Below, in pieces: positions 25,321 through 37,300 of a stretch of DNA of 64,000 bases (the stretch's first letter is position 1; the number at the start of each line of letters is the position of its first letter). The stretch lies in assembly GCA_965153455.1 (NCBI GenBank), contig OZ234494.1:3534001-3598000 (forward strand). The letters are read 5' to 3'. The notes below the pieces were generated by a model, which saw only the letters and a program-made list of their open reading frames with translations, was not told where the DNA came from and did not search any database. The DNA comes from Sphagnum compactum (Eukaryota > Bryophyta > Sphagnopsida > Sphagnales). The translations under genes were made by a program, and so were the position numbers.

Positions 25321-25460
25321 CGTTGGTTTTCAAGGCGGGTCTTTGAGAACCAACGCTTGTTTCTTCCATCTGACCGTGAGATTGATAACCCGCAGGTTGA
25401 CATTCTCACCAAAAAAACACTGCCTACCCAGCCGGTTATGAGAAAAAAGAAATAACCGGC
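25321..25460. repeat. Two neighbouring inverted repeats
   Basis: Arm pair one: CGTTGGTTTTCAA (25,321-25,333) and TTGAGAACCAACG (25,343-25,355), one G:T-type mismatch, 9-base loop. Arm pair two: GCCGGTTAT (25,431-25,439) and ATAACCGGC (25,452-25,460), perfect, 12-base loop. Both lie about 0.5 kb beyond the AK-HSDH stop codon. Confidence 0.6.
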
Positions 25461-25982
25461 CAACACTGGTTAGTGCGTAGTAAGGGGCTCATGGGTTTAA
25501 CAGGTGGGTAGTCAAAACATGAAGCTTGAGCTAAACAACAACTGGGCTGCACGATCCTGCAGTTGCGGCGGCAGAGAAGCTGAGAAGCATGAACCAGAAC
25601 AAATAGGACCTGACAAAGTGAGGACAAAAGAGAATCTGAGAGACCGGGAGGTGCAAAAGCCATGCAGGCGGAGAAAAAGAGAATGGGTGTTTTGTGATTT
25701 TCCATGGTAAAAAAAATCAAGGCACATTTTTAGGTAGAGGAGTTGACACAAGTAGGCATAATTTGACTTCAAGCTAAAAACTCGATAGCCACAACTCAAA
25801 TTTGCTCCAAAACACAGGATCAGATACATACCCGAAGCAAACACCATTTCTTGACCTCTTGTGGCTGCGATCAAGAACCCTCAGTGCGTTTTCTTGACTG
25901 AGAAAAAAAACTTTTTGTATTTATCATGAGTGCAATTTTGAGCGAGCCCCAAGTTGCGGGATTTCTGTAGTGCACGCAAAAA

Positions 25983-28900
25983 TTATGAAGGTGCGCCCAA
26001 GTAGGACGCGAGTCGCAGAAGGTCACTGAACACTCCAGCTGCTGTTACTTCTGCTCCAGCACCAGGACCCCTTACTATGAGTGGTTGCTTCAAGTATCTT
26101 CTTGTGGTGAACCCAATTATGTTGTCGCTGCCTGAGAGCTGAGCAAACGCATGTGATTTTGGGTACCTTTGAAGCTCAACCCTTCCCTCATTCGCCAGCA
26201 CATCCACCACCCCTACATAGCACAAGACCTGTAGGACGACAACCCTATCATCCTCAGGAGCACATCAGGCACCTTACTCCCCCAACAGAGTAACAGTGTT
26301 GCAATCAAATTCTGTCATCCTTCCACAGGTAGAGATCTCTGGCTTTCTACTTTGCACGATGTCTTGGAATGTCTCAAAAGTGAACAATACTAAAGTAGAG
26401 CATGCATGGAGCAGAAAGCAAGGTCAAGAAAAACTGACCTGTCCTGCGGCATCTGCATCTGCTCGCTGTGCCTCCATCTCTTGATCATAGTCAGGAAGTT
26501 TATCCAAAAACTCTTCTGCTGTTGTCAGCTCCTGAGTTTAAGATCACAAACAAGTTGGAGGTGGGGGTCTCATCAAAGTTCAGTTAGAAGATCATCAATG
26601 ACAGCTGATTGAAGTCTGGTTCACAGTTTGAGAGGGTGAACAGACGATAATGTATGCATTGTAGTCCAATTTAGGGTCCACAAAGATATATGGCTTGGTG
26701 AAGGTACCCAGTAGAGAATTTTTGGTCTTGTAGGCAGATCCCATGGACAGGAAGAACAGGACAAAACTGATTAACCTCCAGTCCACCACTCAGAAGCTGA
26801 CAGACACAGAGGAAGAAAGAGGGACTTACTCGCAGTGGTTTTGGAACCAAACTCTGGATTGGAATTTCATCAAGCTCCAAATGTAATCCAGCCTCTCGAG
26901 CAAGAATAATCACCTGAGAAGTTTCCCACAAACAGTACACATTGAAAACCTCTATTACAGAGATTTGGGCTGTAATATGGAGCTTGACTAATGTACTCAG
27001 ATTAAAAAGGCACAACAAGAGCATTTGGTCATAACCCAGTCATTGAACTCAAGAGGCTTTAGAGAGACCAACTTTGCGAGCAACATCCATTCCTGAGAGG
27101 TCATCCCTAGGGTCTGGCTCTGTAAATCCAGCAGCCTTTGCCTCTGTTACAATCTGACTGAAAGACTTGCTGCCATCAAAATTGTTGAATATGTAACTCA
27201 GTGTTCCACTGCATCATCCCAGAAAAAAATCCGGAGTAAAAGAACAGCTCAAACTGAAAAGCACACATACTACCACCTCTTCACATCCCAGAGAACAGAG
27301 CAAGAGATAACAATCTCATGAAATGCCATCGAACTTCAGCGGATGGACCAACCTATACATCACTATCACATGAAAGCAGACTGTTTCATGTAAATGGAGA
27401 TAATCATCATGCATATTGCTTCACAAGATTTACCTGAATATACCCTCAATCTTTTGGATCCTATCGCCAGTCTCAAGGAGACCTCTGAGTGTACTGATGA
27501 TGGGAAGCCCAGCCCCAACTGTGGCCTCATAAAAATAGTGGGTATATGACTGCCGCTGGAGAGCTCTGAGTCGCACATACTAGAACACCACACATGGTTG
27601 CATTCAGTTTTCATGGAACCAAAACACTTTGAATCATGATTGCGTACTAACAGAACAGGAAATGTGACAGAAAACTACTTAGAACTACATGCTGTGAAGA
27701 CTTGGATGCTTTCTTTGCTTACAAAGAAAGTGCCAGAAATTGAAGCAGGACACATTTTGCAAAGACAAAAGCTCTTGATTGAGAGAGCTTGCATCAATCA
27801 GCTATAAAAGATGAGAACTTGGTGATCTGGACCAATAATGCAAGCCAATGAGGAGATTAACCTGGTCAAATGGGCCTGAATTTGCTCTCTTGTTTGGGGT
27901 GATAATGTGGATGCCTTTGGAGAGCCACTGAAAGTAGTTATCTGCCACTTTAGCACTAGCAGTGCAGTCAATGATGACAGTGTTGGGTATAAAGTGGTTG
28001 TCCTTCACGTGTGCAGTAAATTTGGCAGAGTCAGCTGCTTCTCCTTTTTCTGCCAGCAGCTTTCTCCATTTTGACAAATCTAGACCTCTGCAGGGCACAT
28101 GTGCTACACTTCAACATGAACTGCTCAAGAAATTAAGTTAGATCATATAACTCAAACATATTAGCTCAAGCAATTTCTCCACTTATTTGACCTCATTAGT
28201 AAAGAGAAGGGACATAAAATCCAAAAGCTTCTACATTTAGGTAGGTACTTACGACTGATCAAGACACATAGTCTTGGAGTCCATAATCCCCATAACCCGA
28301 AGATCAATGTTGAACTCATTCTTCAATGTTGCCACCTGAACCATTCCAGAAAGAATGTGAGCTAGCCAGCATACCTAAGACACATTCAGGATTTGTGTAC
28401 TTCCACTAGTGTCTTTCAGCAGAAGATGGTGAGTAGAACATCCAAGCTAATGTGTTGCAAAAGCACATGAAAAAAATCAACAGGACACCAGGGTGAGGAG
28501 AAAACTACTTGGTCTTTCAACTGATCCAAAAGCGTCTTTCCAATGAGACCAGGTCCAACAAGGCCGACGGCCAAGGGTGTCTTTGAAAGATAGAACCGTG
28601 AATGCACTGCCTTAAGAGCCCTGATAGAATCTTCTTGGCGGACCACCACTGTGATATTGTATTCGGAGCATCCCTGTGCTATTGCCCTGACATTTATGTT
28701 TGCCTGACCATCGCAAAGATGACACAGATAACCTTGTCACGGAAAACTGCAACACAGCAAGATTTCCCTTCATCGAACAAACAAGTGGGGATGGCAAACC
28801 TCACACCAGATAATAATGCAAGTGGTTGTGAAAATGAAGTTGACTTTCTGTGGACAGATGATACCTTGGCAAGAGCAGTGAAGAGGGTAGCACTGACACC

Positions 28901-31900
28901 AGGTGTGCTAGCCATCCGTTGCCCGACTGCTGCTAAAATGCTGCAATTCTTCACCACCTCCACCTGCATAGCTAGCACACATACCTAGTCAGACCTTTCA
29001 TCTCCACTATACTTTCACAGGTAAAGAATATTGGAATCTGGGTATGTACACGTATGATTCTCATCTCCACTTGAAGAAGACCTGGATCAGATCAGTGCAA
29101 GCAGCTTAGGAACAAAAATATAGCAACATTGATGTGCAGAGTTGTCAGATTGGCGAATTTGTGATCTCAAACCCTGTGCCAACAAGAGTTCAAAGTGTTG
29201 GAAGTACCATACATTTGACAGCCGTCCTGCTTCCAGCTCCTTCCTGAACTTGCTCATCAATGACCGATAAACAGTATCTGCCTCTTTCTCTGGAACTGCA
29301 AAGCAAACTGAATGCTCACTACTGGCCTGCAATCAATTGAAAGCATTAGGCAAGAAAGAGAAGTGCCCTACATTGCCAAAAAATTGCTAAGTGGAGCCAC
29401 CATGGAAGCTAAAAGCATCCCAAGTTCAAGATTCAATTTGCATGTAAAAAGATTTGATCTCATACCTGTGAGATCATGACCACATTGGCACCCACACCTT
29501 TCACTGCTTCAAAAATCTCACTAGCTGTTCCTGGAACTCCTACCATTCCAGTCCTGCAACCAAGCACAGCTCATTTTAGAAAAATAGGGAGTACAAAAAC
29601 CAAATGCTGGTGTTCTTTTCTGTGCAAGTGAGGTCAAATCCTGGTGAGTGGAAAATCTTCAATCATTACAGAGAAAGGCGATGTGATAGCCAAGAAAGTT
29701 CCAGAAGGTGAGATTGTAGTTATATACCCTTCAACATTCACAAGAGCAATGTTGTCAATGGTAGCAAATCCTTTGACAAGTGAATCAGTTGAATTATAGG
29801 GGACTGGCTCAGCTTCTTCTGCAAGATCTGGAAGGGAGGACCTCCCAATCATGGTACCAGGTGCTCCAACATTGAAAACGTTGCGAATAGTGATTGGAAT
29901 ATTGTATCTCATCACTGGCATGGTAGTTCGAGGGTGTAATACATTTGCACCAAAGTATGACTACACAAATTCAGGCCAACAATAGGTGTTCAAGTTGCAC
30001 TTCTTTTTTCCAATAACTGGATACACGGTACTTCGACCCTGATAGTGATTTTCATATACCCAATAAAGAATAGGGTACCATTCTTTGGTCCAAGTTAGAC
30101 CTTCATTCCTTCCTACCATTACCAACATGGTCATGTCTGAACTTGAAAGGAAACCTTTCAGCAACTAAAGACTTCAACAGTGTCCCTAAACCAGCTCTTC
30201 GCAGATTTGAAGAGAACAGAATAAAGCTAATTTGTGGATGGTTTTTAAGACTCATTTAGTGAAGAAAACCTCATCTTGCAATGAAGGGCAGGCAGACAGA
30301 GAAGCTGCAAAGCCAAATCAGATCACAAGTTTGTACTCCAAAAATGGAGCCACAGGCAGAATAGGTAACAATTGAGGAGGTGACATACCATCTCCCAGGC
30401 CTCCTGATAAGAAAGGGTCTTGAGCACAACTGCTTCACTAACTGTCCAAACATGCCCCGGAAACATTGACTGTTATATGGATAACTTCAATTCCAGAACA
30501 AGGACTGCAGTACTGTCTGTGCCAAAGGAAAATAGCGTTCAAAGAGTGAGGAAAACTCAATAAGGAACAACAGTACAGAGATGTAATCCTGGTACTCAGA
30601 ATTCCCATAGATTCTGCAGTGGGGTCTAAGAAATCAATTACAAAACTTTGGTTGACTTAGACCAGAAACTGGGGTTTTTTCAGTTTACCCAGGTTTTAAG
30701 GTCTAGAGTAACTGCTAACCCGATGGTAATTCAACCTTGTGAAGCAGCAATGGGTACCTTTTCTAGGGTCAGCACTGTAAACACCATCCACATCTGTCCA
30801 GATAGTGACCTTCTTAGCCAGAAAAAGTGCTCCCATGATTGCTGCTGAGAAGTCACTGCCATCGCGCTTCAATGTGGTTGGAATATTTTCAGGCGTGCTC
30901 GCAATGAAGCCAGTGACAATAATGGTATCAGATGGGTGTTTCTCATACCATTTATCAAGTCTCTCACCAGAGGCTTGATAATCAGGGTCCACTTGTTGCT
31001 TATTCGTTGGATGTACCACCAGCACCTCTCTCGCATCCATCCAAACACAGGGCAAACCTCTCTGCAGGAAAATGCACAATCTTTGCTGAGTCCCAGCACC
31101 TCTCACTTTCTGTCATGTTTCAGTAACCATCAGTCTACACACAAAGGGGGTTTGTGCAGGATTGATTCCTGGGTTCAGCTTATATTTGAGGACAAACAAC
31201 TCTATAATAATACAAATACACTCCTAAAACCAATCAAGTCTTCAGTTCCACTGCTGTGAGTAGCACAATACACATTTCTATGAAATTGCAGAGAAATAAA
31301 TCTCCACAACAACCATTTGAAGCTAACAAGACAACAAGTGCAGTCATAACCTTTATGAGAGTCACTCACAAATTGTCAGACCCATACAATTGTGTCAGAT
31401 ACACCTACAATTGCATTCTATAGCAGGACATGCAGACAGGCATGCCTCAGATTTCCCAACACTTTATTTTCTACAGCTTAAAACACAAGGCCTTTCTGTA
31501 GTCAAACTGATATTTGTGAGACAGTTTCAAAAGGACGTGATTGATACCTTCCTCACGGCAGAAGCAAGCATCTGTGCTGACCATAATTCACCATGGCCCG
31601 CCACCCAATCTTCAAATGTCTCAGTGGCATGCCCAGCTGTATCCCAATAACATTTACAAACAAGAGATGTTTGGAATAAGCTCGAGGCAAAAAGTTGGCT
31701 CAGGATTAAATTCCTACAAACACAATTGTCAATATCTGCTTTTGAAACAACCAACTCCAAACAAGCTTGCTAGCTCTTTTGCTGTAACAACAGTCAGTCA
31801 ATCAGTGGTCAAAGGATTAGAAGCTATTACACACACCAATGTAAATGGCACGAAGCATGGCCCGCAGATTCTGGATATCTGATTCCAAGACACTCAAGAA

Positions 31901-33567
31901 ATTGGAAAGGTCATGATGGTCATCATCATCATCCAGCAAAGCAATCGCAGTCTCGCGATGCTTCTGATGGATCGTTTCCAGGGCAGCAACATACGAGTCA
32001 TCACGGGACTGAGCTTTGTTCAACAAGTCATACATCATGTCTGTCACCTTGGACATGGCTGACACGACTGCTACTTTGTGTGGGGATGGATCTTCCACAA
32101 TTATCTTTGCTACATTCTGTATCCTTTCCCAGTTGCCAACACATGTGCCACCAAACTTGTGCACCGACCATGTCGCACCCCGTGGCAGAATCTGCTCCTT
32201 ACTTTTCTCTTCAACAAACACATCCATGTCTGCGAAAAAAATAAACCCACAACACCAACCCTAAACATGAAAAGAGAGTATTGTGGTTGGGCAAAGCGAT
32301 TTGAGTTATGTGAGCATTTCCTACTTGAAGCACACAACACACAAACAATCTCTCTTGCATCGCTAGATTTTTTGTATCAAAGGGAATAAGCAGTAAAGGA
32401 AACCTTAAGGAAGAAAGGCAAGCACAACAACCAGAGCCTCATTACTGATTCTGTTGTTGATTGTCCTTGTACTACTGCAAAAATTCACAAACAGAGACCT
32501 CTTCTTTCTTCACACAAGAACTCCATTACAACAGAGCGACAACAGAACTACAGCAGCATGATTCATGCCACAACAGAACCCTAGCAGCATGATGATTCAT
32601 GCTGCAACAGAACCTAGCAGCATGATGCTACATGCCCAAAGAAGCATTGTTGACAGCAAAAAGCTTACAGACACCGACAGCAAAAAAGCCATGCAATAGA
32701 AACACAGGCATTGTTGAGAACTCAGACCTGTAAGAGCTGCTGCTTGTATAGTAGCTGAGCTTTCACTCCTCCTGCTGCTACTGCTGCCAATTTTTGTAGC
32801 AATATTGGGCTGAGAACTGGCAACACAAAAAGGAAAGCTCAGTTTTGCTGTTAGAAGGTAATGCTTGCTTGCTGAACACAATAGACAGAAGCTTTATGGT
32901 TCAACAACAGACAGGCAGACAGACAGACTGCACTTTTTCCAGCAGTTCTACATTCAGCAATGCTCTGAAAGCAAGCTTGATTGCAATAAGACATCATCAT
33001 CATCACTCTGTGTGATGTGCAGAATCCTCATGGTAATCCTGAAATCCTCCAAAACCTGCTGCTGCACACTACTCTACAACTCTGCTGCTCTGCTCTGCTC
33101 TCTCTCTCTCTCTCAAGCTTTTTTGCTCAAAGATCTTTAAAGAATTGTCCAGTGCAGTTGTTGTTGCAAAGCGGTCTTCTTCTTCTTCTTCTTCCAAGCG
33201 ACCAAGCAAGCATTTCTTCTTCCAAGCGACCAAGCAAGCTCTCTTACAAGCTCCAGATACAACTCTCTTCTTCTTCTTCTTCACAATTCGAGCAGGAATA
33301 AGAAGAAGATGAAGAACCTTACTTGGCAGCAGCAAGCGAAAGTCTCCGGCTGCTGTACAAGGAAATGAATCCCGAAGCTCCGATTCGTGTCTGCTTCTTC
33401 TGCCTGTGTCCGGAAGAAGATCTCGAGACCTGGAGCTGGTGCGGAGGAGGCGCTACTGCTGTTGCTGCCGCCTTTGCCTTTGCATTGAAAACAACAACCT
33501 TGACAGCAGGAGAAGAGGACAACAATGGCCTACAAACAACAGCCTGCGAGAAAAACAAAAGCGCCAT
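25983..33567 (-). CDS. AK-HSDH: Bifunctional aspartokinase-homoserine dehydrogenase, plastid
   Basis: Catalyses the first step (aspartate to aspartyl phosphate) and the third step (aspartate semialdehyde to homoserine) of Lys/Thr/Met/Ile synthesis in plastids; threonine is the usual feedback inhibitor. Eighteen coding exons (minus): 33567-33323, 32816-32728, 32229-31837, 31636-31548, 31061-30758, 30441-30389, 29960-29728, 29553-29466, 29326-29213, 28963-28865, 28703-28509, 28335-28253, 28087-27862, 27579-27434, 27208-27073, 26913-26830, 26531-26439, 26228-25983. Phases agree throughout, giving 971 residues (Arabidopsis AKHSDH1: 911). Order: Ser/Ala-rich transit peptide to about 110; kinase with KFGGT (136-140) and TTLKRDGSD (334-342); two ACT regulatory domains from about 410 to 560; dehydrogenase with NAD(P)-binding GPGLIG (619-624), TPNK (725-728) and [11 protein letters not shown]; terminal [10 protein letters not shown] block. 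The donor after exon 15 (GTTGGT) is weak; transit exon 1 is the least certain. Confidence 0.95.
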
Positions 33568-33657
33568 CAATCATGCTCCCCTCCCCTCGCCTCCTGGTTT
33601 CTGCAGCAGATTCTCCTGTTTCTTCTTCTTCTTCTTCTTATAGAGGAGAGGAGAGGA

Positions 33658-33692
<35 letters not shown>

Positions 33693-34327
33693 TTTTAAGC
33701 TATGGCAGCAGCAGCAGCAGCAACAGTGTGCTGTCTGACACACGCACGAGAAGAAACGGACGACGATTCTCCTCCCAAGCCTGGCCCAGACCGCCACTCT
33801 CCTCACGATGCTCAACTCCAGACCTAGAATTCCTCCACAACGGAGGAGGAGGAGGAGGAGGAGGAGGAGTTCATACAAAACCTGCCTGATTAGCTTCTTC
33901 TCTCTCTAGCTCCAGATTTTTTAGGGTTTGGAGCTCCTCCAATCTGCTGTGCTGTTGCTGCTTCGGAGTTGATTTTGTACAAAGAATTGTGTTTGCTTTC
34001 TGGTCACACATACACACACACACACACTCTCCCTCTCTCTCTCTCTCTCTCTCGCTAACAGCTTCTTGTTGCTGTTTGGAGGGGAGCAGATTCAATCTCT
34101 TGGCAGCAACCATTTTAGCTTGCTATGTTGTTGTTCTCAGTGGAACTCTGCAACAACTGGTTTCATGTTTAAGGAAGAAGAGGAAGAAGAGGACAAGTAC
34201 CAGTCGTCAGAACTCTGCAAACTTGTTTTCATATGTGGGGAAGAAGAAGAGGAGTACAACAAGTCCAAAGGGAGAATCATAGGAAGAGTTTTTTGTCATT
34301 TTATGGGCGCGTGGTGACAGGAAGAAG
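33568..34327. promoter_or_regulatory. Shared divergent promoter region of AK-HSDH and NAA35
   Basis: The two start codons are 760 bp apart and point away from each other, so the promoters and both 5' leaders must lie here. The interval holds (GA)15 at 33,661-33,690, a CAG run (about 33,705-33,722), a GGA run (about 33,842-33,868), and a CA run merging into a CT run (about 34,009-34,053). Purine/pyrimidine tracts of this type are frequent in plant core promoters and 5' UTRs. No TATA box stands out. Confidence 0.55.
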
Positions 34328-37300
34328 ATGGAGCTCGGCTTGCACCTGGGAGGAGGACAAGGAGGAGGCAGTGCTGCAATGCCCACTGCTGCTGCAGGAG
34401 ATCAGACAACATGGGTTGATGCTTCTGGGTTCTTCTTCTCTGTTTGTGCAGGTTCTTCCTCTCACCCCTTTTCTTTCCCATTTTGTTTTGCTCTCTTTTT
34501 TCCTCATTTCCTTTGGGGTGGACATCCCCACATGTACACACATGATAGGCATCTATTTGTTGTGTGTACTTGTGAATTAGGGTTTGGAGAAACAAGATCA
34601 GAGTTTTCTGGATAACTGAGAAAACCTCTGCACCAAAAACCCCCTTTTTTGTTCTGTAGACGGTTTGATTCCAATGTTTGACTTGATAGCTCTGTTGTTT
34701 GTTGTCACATGAGCCTTCTTGAGAGTGCACAAAAAATGGGTTTTGGGACTTTTGGGAAATCTTTCAGAATTGGATGTTGGGGAGCTGATTCATGGGGAGC
34801 ATTTCAACCTGTTTGAAGCCATGTCTGCTCTTGAGGTATGCTGGCATTGACCTCCATTGCTGCTGCGAGCTGATGAATCAGTTTTTCTGGGTTTGGTTTT
34901 TGGTGGTTTTACATTTCCACTTCTCTTTGGGGTTTGTCAGAATCCTCCTAATTCCAAGTGTGGGAGAATGTCTCATTACTTATGAAGATATATATATTAT
35001 CATAGTGCGGAATCCTGTGCCAATCAGCAATTGCTATGGAGGTGTACAGAGTGAAGAATGTAGTAGTTTTGTTTGTTAAAACTTGAATGCGTTTTCTGTA
35101 TTCCATCTATAGATTATGGATCCCAAAATGGATGCTGGAATGGCAACAACAAAATACAAGACAGCTGATGAAGCAATTGAGAGTGGTGCTGCTCCCATCA
35201 ACCTGTCAGTTCACCAGCTTGTTGATGTAATGGACCATTTGTTAGCCTGTGAGGTATTGCAGTTTCTCAACTTGCATTTTTGTAATTCTTGCCATCTTTC
35301 ATCCACAATGAGATATCGATTCCTAAACCTAGAACTACAAGAGTAACAGTGCACACTTGCAGTTGAGTTCTGTGAGAAGTGAGTTTTTCCCCTGTACTAT
35401 TTGGGTACTTTTTTGGCACATCAATTGTAGTTGCTCTAGTTACTTGCAAGGAGTAGGAAATGAGCCAAAACTGGCACTGATGGTTTTTGTCCAATATGGT
35501 GACAAATGTTATTTGCTTCCTCTCCTTCAAATGCTTCTAAGTCTTCTGTGATTCTGATGGAGAGCTTGATTTGATGTTATGGGTTTTTGGCAGGCAACAT
35601 GGCATAAGGGCCATCCACTGGCACAGACAGTTTTCTCCTGCCTTTATTTGCTCAAGCTAGAGCGCACTACCCCAAATTCCTTGCTTCATGCTTTTTGCAC
35701 ATCTGTGCGAGCTACTTGTAGCTTAGTTCGCACTACAGTGGCTCTTGCAGACATTCATGAGGTGAAGCAAAATTCCTTCCCTTCCACTTCTATCTTTTTA
35801 AAGTTAAGAGGACGGTAGCTCATGAAGGAAGTTATCAGTTTGTCAAAGTGTATGGTAGGGGTGGTGGTGGAGCAGGAAGAGGATTTTGTGACAATAGCAT
35901 ATGGGCTGCCAGTGGAGGGAGAAGGTGATGCCAAATGCTTGTCTCTCTTGAGCTCTGTAGAGGAGACCATTCTGCGCCAGCTGCGTTTCACCAAGGGCAC
36001 AGCATCTGGCAAAAGAAAAGGTGGCCAAGGTACCTACTCTCTCTGATAGCTGTTTTTCTGCATATAACATAAGCTTGTTGTGTGGGTGTATGTGTGAAGC
36101 CGTACCCAAGTCAGCCATGCTTGTGTATATAGTCTTCTGTATTTCTGTTTGCAGCTTCTTATGGGGTGATGCCATGTTTGCAGAGTATACAGGGATCAAC
36201 TGAATTTCATAGTGGAATATCCTGATAAAAATCTTTGGAAATTGTTCAATCGAAACTGACCAAAGTGTCTTTAGAGTTGTAGGAGGCTGCAGAAAGGGAT
36301 GGTGAAGAACTGCGTTTTTGTCACTTACAAAAAGTTGGTCTCTTGTTCTGATGTGAAAGGGTGTTGGGAATTCAGATGCAGAGTGTTTGCAGGATGATCC
36401 AGCCTTGGAAGAGGGCTATTGTCAAGCAATTCTTTGTCGATTGCGCTTTCGTAAGGTGCTGTTACACATCTTGCTTCTAGACCACTTGCCGACCCTGTGA
36501 CCAAGGTGATAGATAACCTGTGTAGTTGTAGCTTGAATACTCTAGTCAGGATACTCTGCAAAACCATTGGTCCTCTAGGGCTACTGTTTGATTTTGCAAC
36601 TTTAAGCATTTTTTTCAATGTGTCACCAAACAAGGATTTCTGTTTCATCCTTGTTATGTGCGCCTCTTACAGGCATTTTTTCGCACATTAAGCTACATGG
36701 AAAAACCACAAGGGCGAGGGTTGGAAATGGCTCGGAAGCATATTGCAGCAGCTTTGTCTGAGCTAAGGGACATACGTTTGTCATCTGCATTTCTTGACCC
36801 TAGTTCCAATGTGGACCTGGCAAAGACTCGAAATCAGAACCTTTCATCAGATACCAATAGTAGAGATTCTGGGTTGGTCACGGAGAAGCCATCGACTGCT
36901 TCAGGAAGGCCAGCTGTTGGATTTGATGAGAGTGTTAATCGGAGATTTTTGGCACCAACCCCTCCACGTTCGATCAAAATTCTCTGCTGGGAAGATGTAA
37001 GCGCTTTTTCCTCACACTTGGGTTCATAGCTGAAACTTCCCCTGTTGTTTGTGCAGTCAACTTCAGGCACCAAATATGATATGGGTAGTCAGTGACTCTC
37101 CAGTTCAATCTGTGTTATGTTCATCTTGTAAGGGAATGGTGGATCTTGTCCACAATTATCAGATGCAGGAAAAAGGGAGTGCAGGAAAAGCATGTTATCC
37201 ATATGTTGTATCAAGCACGGGAGTACTGGTAGTTTTCTCTACTTTTCATGCGTCCTAAGTTGAATCGGTGATGAATTTCAGGCACTGAAGTACTTTGAGC

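Larger units (their letters stand above)
23660..25982. promoter_or_regulatory. FATB upstream region with homopolymers and microsatellites
   Basis: Region between FATB and the 3' end of AK-HSDH, both transcribed leftward, so it should contain the FATB promoter and the AK-HSDH 3' flank. It holds A35 (24,053-24,087), a CT microsatellite (about 24,341-24,360), an ATT run (about 24,762-24,782), C30 (24,901-24,930), a short tandem repeat at 24,950-25,085 and hairpins at 25.3-25.5 kb. No specific transcription-factor site can be claimed. Confidence 0.45.

Noticed and set aside
33069-33335. Small frames in the first AK-HSDH intron
   Set aside because: They fall between well-phased transit-peptide exons and reflect CTT/CT low-complexity sequence.
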